The notes: generated by a model from the letters alone, not told the origin. Shown: positions 1 through 8,867, counted from the first letter of the stretch. The stretch is DNA of 37,438 bases from Acinetobacter sp. ANC 4862 (GCF_004336635.1 NZ_SJXH01000034.1:1-37438), one strand, 5' to 3'. A program made the numbers and translations.

Positions 1-161
1 GCCAACGAGCTGCCAATATCATGACTTTAATCCAGTCAGCAAAACTGAATGGCTTGGATCCGTATGCCTATTTAAGTAATGTGCTGAAAAGGTTGCCGAC
101 ACATAAAGTGAGCCAAATAGAAGAATTGCTGCCGCACCGCTGGAAACCCGACCAAAATTAA
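1..161 (+). CDS. IS66-family transposase, C-terminal fragment (5' end outside the window)
   Basis: An open frame enters from the left edge and stops with TAA at 159-161. Its roughly 52 visible residues include the pattern ANIMTLIQSAKLNGLDPYAY, then YLSNVLKRLP and a closing ELLPHRW. This is the typical tail of IS66-family (TnpC-type) DDE transposases, where the conserved C-terminal domain carries the 'A-x-NGLDPYAYL' and 'LLPxxW' signatures. The catalytic core lies outside the window, so activity cannot be judged. The terminal inverted repeat of the element follows directly (168-192), so this is the 3' end of the element itself and not an isolated relic. Family assignment is confident; the exact IS name is not determined. 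Confidence 0.85.
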   Translation, partial: QRAANIMTLIQSAKLNGLDPYAYLSNVLKRLPTHKVSQIEELLPHRWKPDQN

Positions 162-167
162 AAAATA

Positions 168-192
168 GCTATGGGGTTCAGCGCACGCTTAC
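168..192. mobile_element. Right terminal inverted repeat of the IS66-family element
   Basis: The 25 bases at 168-192, read on the minus strand, begin GTAAGCGTGCGCTGAACC. This is the form expected of IS66-family ends, which start with GTAA. The transposase stops only 6 bases before it. The outermost base would be 192, so the 8 bases at 193-200 (ataaaata) are the candidate right-hand target duplication. The left end is outside the window, so the duplication cannot be confirmed here. Confidence 0.75.
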
Positions 193-992
193 ATAAAATA
201 GAAACTGACAAAGAATATTCTTCAATGAGCCATTTTAGAAAATGGTGTATAGAGAAAAATTTAACACTTAATATTCATGGAATGTATTGTTCATGCATAG
301 CCAATGAACGAGATAATTTAACACTGTTAGAAGGAGTGGTTTCTTCAAAAAATATTCTTCAGTATGAACAATATCTAAACCGTATTAAAGCTGAGTTCTC
401 ATTGGTTCGTGTTCTCTACTATGAATCTAAATTTACTGACAGCTCTAAATGTGATTTTGAAAGTTGTTATTCAGAACTAAATGATCAAGAGATTATTAAT
501 ATACGATCTGAAAAATTAAGGACTTGTTTTAGACTATGCTTTTCAATATTAGATAAACTGGCAATATTTCTATGCCATTATTTTTCACTTTCAATTGATA
601 AAAATACAGCTTTTAATAACTTTTGGTACAAAAACAAGGCTATTCTAGAAAGTAAAATTAACTTCGGGTTAATTGCTATTAATAGCCTTATATATGACTT
701 AAATGAAAAAGATGGACAATTTGGATTTTATAAAGTCTGGCGAAACTCGCTAGAACATCATATTTTATTCTTAGTCCCTGATTCATTTGATCTCTCTAAT
801 GACTCAACTCACACTTATGTAAAAATAAGTGAATTTGAAAATAGCCTTCAAAATTTACTTCAATTTACACGATCTGCTATCTTTTCAACTGTATTCGCAA
901 TCGTTGAAGATCTTAGACAAAAACCTCCTCATGATTTTGAAAATACAATGGAAATTACGATTCATAAGAAAGATTTTAATGAAACTTACTAA
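171..992 (+). pseudogene. HEPN-domain protein (LA2681-like family), 5'-truncated by the IS66 insertion
   Basis: The open frame encodes 273 residues, but its ATG and first seven or so codons lie inside the IS terminal repeat (171-192). The native gene therefore begins outside the window, and only its 3' part is joined here. The remaining protein carries an RKWC..NLTLN segment, a helical stretch around residues 112-145 (LRTCFRLCFSILDKLAIFL), an FNNFWY element near 148-153, and RNSLEH at 191-196. The last fits the R-x4-6-H motif of HEPN ribonucleases. The overall pattern matches my memory of the LA2681-like HEPN family (PF18733), whose full members are longer. Such proteins are linked to stress or phage defence, though the role of this family is unproven. 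The segment is markedly AT-rich compared with later genes, which suggests transfer. The IS supplies an in-frame ATG, so a truncated product could still be made. Confidence 0.65.
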
Positions 993-1041
993 GTAGTTAA
1001 AACAGTGTTTAATCACATGACCTGCAACATGGATGTCGCCC

Positions 1042-1078
1042 GTTCGTTAGGGGCACACGGATGTGCCCTCTAACGAAC
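1042..1078. repeat. Long palindrome (stem-loop)
   Basis: The arms GTTCGTTAGGGGCACA and TGTGCCCTCTAACGAAC pair over about 16 bp around a CGGA loop, with one bulged base. The element lies between the truncated HEPN gene and the hydrolase gene and has no T-tract directly after it. It looks more like a REP-type intergenic palindrome than a simple terminator. Confidence 0.6.
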
Positions 1079-1090
1079 AAAGGATTTTTG

Positions 1091-1114
1091 TTACTTTTGA
1101 TCCTTCAAAAGTAA
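1091..1114. repeat. Second perfect palindrome, TTACTTTTGA-tcct-TCAAAAGTAA
   Basis: A perfect 10-bp inverted repeat with a 4-base loop lies 12 bases after the previous palindrome. The pair, with the intervening caaaggattttt spacer, reads like one composite intergenic repeat. I recall similar 'aaaggattttt...ttacttttg' sequences recurring between Acinetobacter genes, but I cannot check copy number here. Confidence 0.6.
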
Positions 1115-1196
1115 GGAAAAAATCGAACCTAAAAATTTAAAATCTATACTTATCTATGCTAAAAATATTCATCACTTTCACTTTAATAAGAACCCC

Positions 1197-2168
1197 ATGA
1201 AAAACCTAAAACCCCTCCTAATCGCACTCACACTTGGTACAGCAACCCTTACCACCCAAGCTGCTGAACCAAGCACCATCCAAGCCCCGAAACAAGTCTC
1301 AGGCTACTACCACCATCAAATCGGTAATACCCAAATCACCGCCCTACTCGATGGAACAAACTACCTAAGCCCTGCCATGTTTAAAGGCTTAAGCGACACA
1401 GAAAAAACTGAAATTCTCAAGAAATACTATGCCGACCAAGCCAAAGGCATCCAAACCTCAGTCAATGCCTTCTTGATCAAGACAGGCAATCAACTGTTGA
1501 TGGTGGATAGCGGTGCAGCCAGCTGCTTTGGTGCACATTTAGGTTCGATCTATAACAACCTCAAAGCATCAGGTTATAAGCCTGAACAAGTGAATGAGAT
1601 CTTTCTCACTCATTTACACCCTGACCATGTCTGTGGCATTTCAAATAATGGTGCAGCAAACTATCCAAATGCCACATTGCATATTGCCAAAACCGAATAT
1701 GACTACTGGCTCAATCCAAATACCGTGAAGAAACTGCCAAAAGACAAGCAAGCAGGTTTCTTGGGTACGGTTGAAAAAATTAAAGCGGCTTTAGCTCCGT
1801 ATGAGAAAGCCCAAAAAGTGAAGGTATTCTCTGACAAATCCTTGGCTTTTGGCGGTATCGAATTTAAACCATCGTTTGGTCATACCTCGGGACATTACAG
1901 CTTTAAACTCAAAGCCGATGGTCAGGAAGCGGTATTTATTGGCGACATCGTGCATTCCCATACCCTTCAGTTTGACCGTCCTGAAACCGCCATTGAATTT
2001 GATGTTGATCCCAAAGCAGCGGTACAGACACGTCTGAAACACTTTGCCGAATATGCCAAAGAGGGTCAGCTGATTGCAGCACCGCACTTACCTTTCCCGG
2101 GTCTTGGACATATTTATTCTAAAGACGGTAAGAGTTATCAATGGATTCCGGTATATTTTAAAGATTGA
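1197..2168 (+). CDS. Secreted MBL-fold metallo-hydrolase
   Basis: This is a 323-residue metallo-beta-lactamase-fold hydrolase with an N-terminal signal peptide: KNLK, a hydrophobic stretch, and a likely cleavage after TQAA near residue 23. The zinc ligands are visible as HLHPDH at 139-144, His229 or His233 in a GHTSGH segment, and Asp250 in FIGDIVHSH. The long insert before the metal motif and the overall layout resemble the methyl-parathion-hydrolase and lactonase branch of the superfamily rather than true beta-lactamases. The substrate cannot be told from sequence. It is most likely periplasmic. It stands alone, ends in a strong bidirectional terminator, and converges with the diguanylate cyclase gene. 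Confidence 0.85.
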   Translation: MKNLKPLLIALTLGTATLTTQAAEPSTIQAPKQVSGYYHHQIGNTQITALLDGTNYLSPAMFKGLSDTEKTEILKKYYADQAKGIQTSVNAFLIKTGNQLLMVDSGAASCFGAHLGSIYNNLKASGYKPEQVNEIFLTHLHPDHVCGISNNGAANYPNATLHIAKTEYDYWLNPNTVKKLPKDKQAGFLGTVEKIKAALAPYEKAQKVKVFSDKSLAFGGIEFKPSFGHTSGHYSFKLKADGQEAVFIGDIVHSHTLQFDRPETAIEFDVDPKAAVQTRLKHFAEYAKEGQLIAAPHLPFPGLGHIYSKDGKSYQWIPVYFKD

Positions 2169-2183
2169 TAAAAGATGAATAAA

Positions 2184-2211
2184 AATAATCCCCTCGCTTG
2201 AGGGGATTATT
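2184..2211. terminator. Bidirectional intrinsic terminator
   Basis: A perfect 12-bp inverted repeat AATAATCCCCTC-gctt-GAGGGGATTATT sits between two convergent genes. A-rich sequence on one side and T-rich on the other allow it to end both transcripts. Confidence 0.85.
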
Positions 2212-2226
2212 GATTTTATCTGCGTT

Positions 2227-3204
2227 TCAATTGTTCGCTGAACTTAAAATTGAATTTGCTATTTCATCAGCAACAAACCGCTTACGTCCGGTCTGTTTGG
2301 CTTTAAACAGGTTTTTATCGACCAGATTCAAAAAGTGTATTTTGTCATCTTTTTCTGTCGGGCAAATACATTTTACCCCCAGACTTAAGCTGACATTTTC
2401 AGAAATGGGAGATGCCCGATGCGGAAGATTCGCCTGATCCATCATGCGGAGTATATTGTCTGCAATTTGAATCGCTCCTTCTAAATGCGTTTCTGGCAAT
2501 ACGATCGCAAATTCTTCTCCGCCATAACGTGCCACCAGATCACGTGGACGTACACAGCAACTTTCCAGCATCTGTGCAATCTGCTTAATACAGGCATCGC
2601 CAATAATGTGCCCATTAAAGTCATTGTATTGCTTGAAAAAGTCGATATCGATCAAAATCACCGATATTGGCTTTTGCTCACGTATTGCGTTGTACCATTC
2701 GCGCGAATAAAAATCATCAAATAGACGGCGGTTGGCAATTTCGGTTAAACCATCCTTATAGGAAAATTCTTCCAGCTTGCGGTGTAAGGCTGTTAATTCT
2801 TCTTCCTTTTTCTTACGATCAGAAATATCAAACATAAAGCCGACTAAACTTTCAACTTCACCATTTTCCTTGCGTACCACATGAACCACATCTCGAATCC
2901 AGCAATAACCACCTGTTGCTTTTAAAGCACGATAATCCGCCTCATGATCTATGCCTGCAATGGATTGCGACACACAATAATTCAATACATGATCACGATC
3001 ATCCCGATGCATGCGGTCTGCCCAGTCCTGCACCGACTTCCAGGAATCCTGTTTCCAGCCCAGTAACTTTTCAATTTGCGGACCAATATAACTAAACTGC
3101 TTTGTTGCCCAGTCAATGCTCCATGGAATGGCTAAGGTCGACTCTAATAATGTTTTATAAAACATGTCATTCGGCAGATTATGATCAAACGGATTATCTG
3201 GCAT
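2227..3204 (-). CDS. PAS-GGDEF diguanylate cyclase
   Basis: This 325-residue cytosolic protein joins a PAS sensor (about residues 15-130, PAS_3-like, ending in the typical GFMFDISDRK) to a GGDEF domain (about 147-320). The active-site loop is GGEEF at 228-232. An RPRD I-site at 219-222, five residues upstream, fits the RxxD product-inhibition motif. It should make cyclic di-GMP from two GTP, with the PAS domain setting activity; the ligand is unknown. There is no membrane segment and no EAL domain. The gene is monocistronic and uses the bidirectional terminator it shares with the hydrolase. The start is the ATG at 3204; the upstream ribosome site is weak. Confidence 0.9.
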   Translation of the reverse strand: MPDNPFDHNLPNDMFYKTLLESTLAIPWSIDWATKQFSYIGPQIEKLLGWKQDSWKSVQDWADRMHRDDRDHVLNYCVSQSIAGIDHEADYRALKATGGYCWIRDVVHVVRKENGEVESLVGFMFDISDRKKKEEELTALHRKLEEFSYKDGLTEIANRRLFDDFYSREWYNAIREQKPISVILIDIDFFKQYNDFNGHIIGDACIKQIAQMLESCCVRPRDLVARYGGEEFAIVLPETHLEGAIQIADNILRMMDQANLPHRASPISENVSLSLGVKCICPTEKDDKIHFLNLVDKNLFKAKQTGRKRFVADEIANSILSSANN

Positions 3205-3503
3205 AGTGGTGCTCTAATCTGGATACAAAAGAAATTCGATGACCTATAAACCGGTGCCCTGAATGAATTTCTATTTGCTTTTTTTATGATTTACCTACTT
3301 CAAGTAGGTCCCCAAAACATAAATTGCTGTTCGCAACTGAACATTTTTACATTTAAAAATGATTATTTATTCTACAATTTCTCTCAAAGAAGAAACACAC
3401 CTTTCTAGATATTTGATTTATTTTCGAAGTAGTTCGTATGTTCTGCAATTGGAACAATGCCCCTCTATTTTTCTAAAATTTTCAAAACAACACTCAGGAT
3501 CAC
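3205..3503. other. Divergent promoter region between the cyclase and VOC genes
   Basis: About 300 bases hold no gene I can support. Visible structure is a short palindrome ACCTACT-tca-AGTAGGT at 3293-3309 and two related dyads of the form TGTTC(T)GCAAYTG(G)AACA at 3328-3343 and 3439-3456. The second dyad ends 48 bases before the VOC start codon and could be an operator, but no regulator gene is adjacent. Confidence 0.4.
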
Positions 3504-3884
3504 ATGATGAATTACATTGTCTACTTTGAAATCCAGTCTTCAAACCCACCCAGAGATATTGACTTTTACCAGACTGTTTTTGGCTGGAAATTTAGCAAAG
3601 TTGAAGGTCTTCCTATTGAATATTACCAGATCGAAACTGAAAACATGTCGGGTGGCTTACTGAAACGTCCTGCAGCTGTACCACCAACACATTGTGGCAC
3701 CAATGCTTTTACCTGTTCTGTACTGGTTGAAAATTTCGATGAAGCTTCCAGGAAGATTCTTGAGGCCGGTGGTCAAATTGCCATGCCTAAATTTGCCATT
3801 CCAGGACGTTGCTGGCAGGGATATTTTCTCGACCTAGATCAAAATACCTTCGGTCTGGTTGAAGCAGATGAAAAAGCGCAATAA
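3504..3884 (+). CDS. VOC-fold (glyoxalase/dioxygenase-like) protein
   Basis: The product is 126 residues (or 125 from the second ATG) with the opening YIVYFEIQSSNPPRDIDFYQTVFGW and an ending GYFLDLDQNTFGLVE. These are the two beta-alpha-beta-beta-beta halves of a vicinal-oxygen-chelate domain. The family includes glyoxalases, dioxygenases and antibiotic-binding proteins. This sub-group (short stand-alone, 'PRDIDFY..VFGW') is mostly uncharacterised, so no substrate is proposed. An AGGATCAC ribosome site precedes the start. It stands alone between the cyclase and sbcD. Confidence 0.85.
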   Translation: MMNYIVYFEIQSSNPPRDIDFYQTVFGWKFSKVEGLPIEYYQIETENMSGGLLKRPAAVPPTHCGTNAFTCSVLVENFDEASRKILEAGGQIAMPKFAIPGRCWQGYFLDLDQNTFGLVEADEKAQ

Positions 3885-4010
3885 AAAAAAGAGATAAATT
3901 CTAATGAATTAACACGACTTAAGTGGTCGCACCCGCGATGTATTGCATAATAAGTGGCTGCATTTATGGTAATTTATAGCCTCATCATGCATTGTGATTT
4001 GGGGCGTTAC

Positions 4011-5261
4011 ATGACTGTTCATTTTTTTCATACATCAGATTGGCACTTGGGACAATTCTTTTATAACCATTCACGCCAGTATGAACATGAACAGTTTTTA
4101 AGTTGGCTACTTCAACAAATACAACAGAAACAGCCACATGCGCTACTGATTGCCGGTGATATTTTTGATGTTATCAATCCTGCATCAGCTGCGCAAAAAC
4201 AGCTGTATCAATTTTTAGCCGATGCCCATGCTCTTGCCCCGCATATGCAAACGCTGATGATTGCCGGTAATCATGATTCGGGTTATCGGATTGAACAGGT
4301 CGAACCCTTGCTGGAAAAATACAATGCCAGAACGGTGGGAGTGGTTCGCTGGAATGATGACAAGACTTTAGATCTCGATCGCTTACTGCAACCCATTTAT
4401 GATCGAGATAAAAAGATTGTCGCCTGGTGTTTAAGTCTGCCTTTTTTACGTGCGGCTGAAATTACCGGTTTTAATGAACACACCACCAATAGCCAAAATG
4501 CGATTGCCTATTTACATCAACAACTGATTAGCGAAGCCAAGAAACGTAAGACCGATGATCAGGCGCTGATTTTAATGTCACATGCGCATATGCAAGGCGG
4601 TGAAACTTCCGACTCGGAACGCCCGATTATTATTGGCAATGAAGAAGCCCTCTCTACTGCATTATTTGATGATGTGATTGATTACGTGGCACTTGGGCAT
4701 TTGCATAAACCACAAAAAGTTCAGCATCCGCATATTCGTTATAGCGGCTCACCGATTCCTTTATCTTTCAGTGAAATTAACTACAAGCACCAAGTGGTTG
4801 AAGTCAAAATTGAACCATCGAAAGCTGATGAAACTGCTTTTCAATTTGAAGCCCTGCCCATCCCTCGCAGTATTCAGTTACATCGAATTCGAGGAGAATT
4901 GCAGGAAGTGTTTGCTCAACTTAAAGCCCTCGCCAGTGGTGAAATTGCCAATATTGATCAACGTGAATATATCGATATTGAATATCATACCGACACACCG
5001 CCCCTGCCCAATTTAAGACAACAATTTGAAGATGCCTTGCCTAAAGACCGCTATCGTCTGGTTAAAATTTCACGCCAATATAAAAACAATCAAGTGCAAA
5101 ACTCGTCTGCAAAAATTCAGCTTGAACCGCCAACGCCAGAAAAATTGTTTGAACAAATTTGGCAGAATAAAGGTTATGCGCAGGATGATGCGGTGTTAAA
5201 AGATTTTCAGACTCTGGTTCAAGAAGCCCATCGTTCACTTGAAGATAGAAACACGATTTAA
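4011..5261 (+). CDS. sbcD: Exonuclease SbcCD, nuclease subunit D
   Basis: This is the Mre11-like metallophosphoesterase subunit of the SbcCD complex, which cuts hairpins and processes DNA ends, using Mn2+. Of the motifs visible, DWH lies at residues 10-12, GDIFD at 49-53, GNHD at 86-89, and further on LMSHAHMQ and LGHLHKPQ give the remaining metal ligands. From this ATG it has 416 residues, close to the roughly 400 of E. coli SbcD. The frame is open 57 bases further upstream, but the SbcD family begins at or near MxxxHTSDWHLG, and GGGGCG precedes this ATG. sbcC follows after 9 bases, so the two are one operon. Confidence 0.95.
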   Translation: MTVHFFHTSDWHLGQFFYNHSRQYEHEQFLSWLLQQIQQKQPHALLIAGDIFDVINPASAAQKQLYQFLADAHALAPHMQTLMIAGNHDSGYRIEQVEPLLEKYNARTVGVVRWNDDKTLDLDRLLQPIYDRDKKIVAWCLSLPFLRAAEITGFNEHTTNSQNAIAYLHQQLISEAKKRKTDDQALILMSHAHMQGGETSDSERPIIIGNEEALSTALFDDVIDYVALGHLHKPQKVQHPHIRYSGSPIPLSFSEINYKHQVVEVKIEPSKADETAFQFEALPIPRSIQLHRIRGELQEVFAQLKALASGEIANIDQREYIDIEYHTDTPPLPNLRQQFEDALPKDRYRLVKISRQYKNNQVQNSSAKIQLEPPTPEKLFEQIWQNKGYAQDDAVLKDFQTLVQEAHRSLEDRNTI

Positions 5262-5270
5262 GGATTTGCC

Positions 5271-8200
5271 ATGAAAATTTTATCTATTCGTATAAAAAAT
5301 CTGGCATCTCTTGCTGGCGAACATTTTATTGATTTTGAAAGTGAACCTTTGGCCAATGCCGGTTTAATTGCCATTATTGGTAAAACGGGTGCAGGTAAAT
5401 CCACGATTTTAGATGCAATGTGTCTGGCACTGTTTAACCAAGTGCCGCGTCTTAAAAGCAGTGATGGTAAATTGGTCGATGTCGATGGTTCTGAATTACT
5501 CGCCAATTCAACGTTAACCGTGCTTCGCCGTGGTACCGGACATGGCTTTGCCGAACTTGTTTTTGTGGCACAGGATCAAAAGCATTATCTGGCACGCTGG
5601 GAAATTAAACGTGCGCGTGAAAGTGCCACAGGTAAATTACAGAGTGTGCAACGCCATTTAAAATGTTTAACCGATGGTGTGGTGATTGCGGACAAAGCCA
5701 AAGCAGTCGAAGCCAGTATTCTCAAAATCACCCAACTCAGTTTTGAGCAATTTACCCGTGCAGTTTTACTGGCTCAATCTGAAGTCACGGCATTTTTAAA
5801 AGCCCGGGATAATGAACGTGGTGCTTTACTGGAATATTTAACCAACTCTAATATTTTTGCCAAAATTGGTGAAATTGCATTTCGTAAAACCGCTGATATT
5901 GAAAAAGAGCGTAAAAAACTCGAAGAAATGATTGGTCATATTGATATTTTGTCAGATGAAGCAATTGCTGAATTGAATCAGCAATTTACAATCGCAAATA
6001 TTGAATATAAAAAATTAGAGACTGAAAAAGCAGATCTAAGCAAACAACAACTTTGGTTTGAAGAAAATCAAAAGCTGGAAAACCAAATCAGTGACAAACA
6101 AAAAAATTATGATCATCAATTTTTCATTCAACAACAGTTAGCCGCTGAACGTCAAAAACTGAGCCGTTTAGAAGTATTTTCAGGTATTCGCCCAACTGTG
6201 TTTCAACAGGCTCAATTAGTCAAAGCCCAACAACAGCTTACACCACACATTCAGCAACTCCAGAATTCTTTTGATGTGGTTTCAAAGCAATTTTATAATG
6301 AAGAACAACACTATAAAAAAGCGGACACTGAACTTAAAGCTCTACAAGATTTTGAATTTACCCATGCCGAGGCTTTAAAACAAGTTCGAAGCTGTATTCA
6401 AGAACGTGATTTTATTGGGGCTGAATTTAACAAGCTGAAAACTAGATGCATAGAGTTAGATGCACAACAACAGCCCTTAAATGTGCAAAAACAAAATATT
6501 GAACTGGATATTTCAAGGCTTTTCGACCAACAAAAAGCAATCCAAAAGCAATTATCTGAAACTGAAAAATTCACCTCGCTGGATCAAAGTATTCATGCAC
6601 ATATTCAACAATTACAGCAATTCATTACTCAATATCAAACAATTGAGCAAAGTTTAGGGGATCTGACCGAGGCACAATCAAAATGTGCAGAAGATCAACA
6701 CAAGCTAGATCAGCTCCAGACTGAATTTGGTTCTGTCACGCAGATTGAACAGCAACTGCTAAAACTGAATACAGAGCGTGAGCTGAAAATTTCACAGCTT
6801 AATCAGCTGGATCTTGCACAACAAAAGTTAAAGCAATATTTTGAATTACATGCGGATCTATCTAACCATCAAACTAAATTACAAACATTCAGTTCGCACG
6901 CACTTGTACTGAATCAGGCAAGCACACAAGCAGAAAAAGCCTTTGAAACGGCAAAAAATGAACGGGTTCAACTACAAGAAATTTTGCAAAAACAGCGCTT
7001 ATTGCATGCAGAAAATATTGAGCAATTACGGATTAATTTAGTGGCGGATGAGCCTTGTCTGGTATGTGGTAGCACCTCTCATCCTTATAAAAATGATGAG
7101 TCACACGTTTCAAAAGCCTTGTTTGAATTGCAACAACAGCAAGAACAACACGCCATGCAAGAAGAGCAAGAAGCTTTTCAACGCTGGCAAATGGCACAAC
7201 AACAGGCGACCAAAGCGCAATCTGAACTGGATCAACTCAAAAACAGCATTCAAAGTAATCTTGGAAAATTAGCAATCCAGCAAAATGAATTAGCGCAACA
7301 GTTTTCAAATGTGCAGATTCAAATCAATTTTGAACAATCAGCTCATGATATTGAAAGACAAGTTTTAGATGCGCTCACTCAATTTAGAAATGAAAAACAA
7401 GCTATTGAAGATCAATTAACAACCCTCAATCAGGTTCTTAAAGATCAACACACTTTAGCCCAACAAATTCAAAGTATTCAATATCAACTGAACAATGCAG
7501 AAAACTTGCAACAACACGTTCGGCATGTCGTCGCTTGTTTAAGTGAAGCTGAACAACAGCAATGGATCACACACACCACGGCTCAAGCAAAAGTTGTTTT
7601 AACAACATTATTAAATCGTGCTCAACATCTGACCAGCTTAGATAAGCTCGCTAAAGATCAAGATAATCTTCATCAAACTTTAACTTTAGTTAGCGCAAAT
7701 CAGAACAATCTAGCGAAGCTCATTTCTGAAACGACCCAAGCACGCGATCAAGCCTATGCCAGAGGGCAACAAAATACCCAAATTGCCACTCAACTCATTC
7801 AACAGATGACCGATTTAACGGAAATCAAACCGCATGAATGGTTGCTTCAACACGATGCAGACCGTCAACAAAAACAACAGATCTATCAGCAGCAAAAGCA
7901 AAGTTTTGAACGATTGAGGATCGATTTTGAGAGACAGCAGAGTGATTTGAAACAATTGACCTCCCGACAGGCTGAACATCAAAAAACCATTAATCAGCTT
8001 AATGTTGAAATTGAAAACTGGTTGAAAGCACATCAAAATTTTACAACTCATGATTTAGCTGACCTAGTACAGATCAGTTCTGCGCAAGAACAGGAGATTC
8101 GGACTCAACTGCAAAATGCTGAACGGTTAGTGAATGAAAGTGCATCGGCTTTAAAAACCTTACAAGAGCAACAGACAGCGCATCTCAGCCAGCAACCGAA

Positions 8201-8867
8201 TATTGAGTTAAATGTCTTAACACAGCAAATCAAAGACAATCTGGAAGCTTTAACGGCTCAATCTGAGGTCTTAGACAAACTCAAAGTCGATCTTGCACGC
8301 CATCAAGATAATCTTGATAAACAGGCCAAATTTGCCGATCAGATTCAAAACATTCAGCAACAGGAACATCGCTGGGGCAAAATTTCTGGATTGATGGGCG
8401 ATGCGAACGGTAAAAAATTCCGTGATTATGCCCAGCAATACAATCTCGACATTCTGGTTGAGCATGCCAATCAGCAACTCGCCATGTTATCGCAGCGTTA
8501 TACCCTCAAGCGTTTAGACCACTCTTTGAGCCTCGCTATTGTTGATCACGATATGGATGGGGAAACCCGTTCAGTCTCTTCACTCTCGGGTGGGGAATCC
8601 TTCCTGACTGCCCTCGCTTTGTCACTTGCGATTGCCAATATGGCCTCGGGTTCGATGAAAATTGAATCGCTGTTTATTGATGAAGGTTTTGGGACTTTAG
8701 ATGCATCTTCTTTATATATGGTAATGAATGCCCTAGATCAGTTGCAAAGTCAGGGACGCAAAGTAGTACTGATCTCGCATATTCAAGAAATGCATGAACG
8801 GATTCCGGTACAGATTCAGGTGAAACCGTTAGGTGCAGGTGCAAGTACCATTCAAGTGGTGGGGTAA
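5271..8867 (+). CDS. sbcC: Exonuclease SbcCD, ATPase subunit C
   Basis: This Rad50-like SMC-family ATPase pairs with SbcD. Walker A GKTGAGKST is at 37-45. A zinc hook CLVC (Cys596 and Cys599) sits at the middle of two very long coiled-coil arms. The ABC signature LSGGESFLTAL is near 1105 and the Walker B region FIDEGFGTLD near 1135. At 1198 residues it is longer than the roughly 1048 of E. coli SbcC; the extra length is in the arms, which are very rich in Gln. It lies 9 bases after sbcD with an aaggatttgcc ribosome site and is probably co-translated. A terminator hairpin follows. Confidence 0.95.
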   Translation: MKILSIRIKNLASLAGEHFIDFESEPLANAGLIAIIGKTGAGKSTILDAMCLALFNQVPRLKSSDGKLVDVDGSELLANSTLTVLRRGTGHGFAELVFVAQDQKHYLARWEIKRARESATGKLQSVQRHLKCLTDGVVIADKAKAVEASILKITQLSFEQFTRAVLLAQSEVTAFLKARDNERGALLEYLTNSNIFAKIGEIAFRKTADIEKERKKLEEMIGHIDILSDEAIAELNQQFTIANIEYKKLETEKADLSKQQLWFEENQKLENQISDKQKNYDHQFFIQQQLAAERQKLSRLEVFSGIRPTVFQQAQLVKAQQQLTPHIQQLQNSFDVVSKQFYNEEQHYKKADTELKALQDFEFTHAEALKQVRSCIQERDFIGAEFNKLKTRCIELDAQQQPLNVQKQNIELDISRLFDQQKAIQKQLSETEKFTSLDQSIHAHIQQLQQFITQYQTIEQSLGDLTEAQSKCAEDQHKLDQLQTEFGSVTQIEQQLLKLNTERELKISQLNQLDLAQQKLKQYFELHADLSNHQTKLQTFSSHALVLNQASTQAEKAFETAKNERVQLQEILQKQRLLHAENIEQLRINLVADEPCLVCGSTSHPYKNDESHVSKALFELQQQQEQHAMQEEQEAFQRWQMAQQQATKAQSELDQLKNSIQSNLGKLAIQQNELAQQFSNVQIQINFEQSAHDIERQVLDALTQFRNEKQAIEDQLTTLNQVLKDQHTLAQQIQSIQYQLNNAENLQQHVRHVVACLSEAEQQQWITHTTAQAKVVLTTLLNRAQHLTSLDKLAKDQDNLHQTLTLVSANQNNLAKLISETTQARDQAYARGQQNTQIATQLIQQMTDLTEIKPHEWLLQHDADRQQKQQIYQQQKQSFERLRIDFERQQSDLKQLTSRQAEHQKTINQLNVEIENWLKAHQNFTTHDLADLVQISSAQEQEIRTQLQNAERLVNESASALKTLQEQQTAHLSQQPNIELNVLTQQIKDNLEALTAQSEVLDKLKVDLARHQDNLDKQAKFADQIQNIQQQEHRWGKISGLMGDANGKKFRDYAQQYNLDILVEHANQQLAMLSQRYTLKRLDHSLSLAIVDHDMDGETRSVSSLSGGESFLTALALSLAIANMASGSMKIESLFIDEGFGTLDASSLYMVMNALDQLQSQGRKVVLISHIQEMHERIPVQIQVKPLGAGASTIQVVG

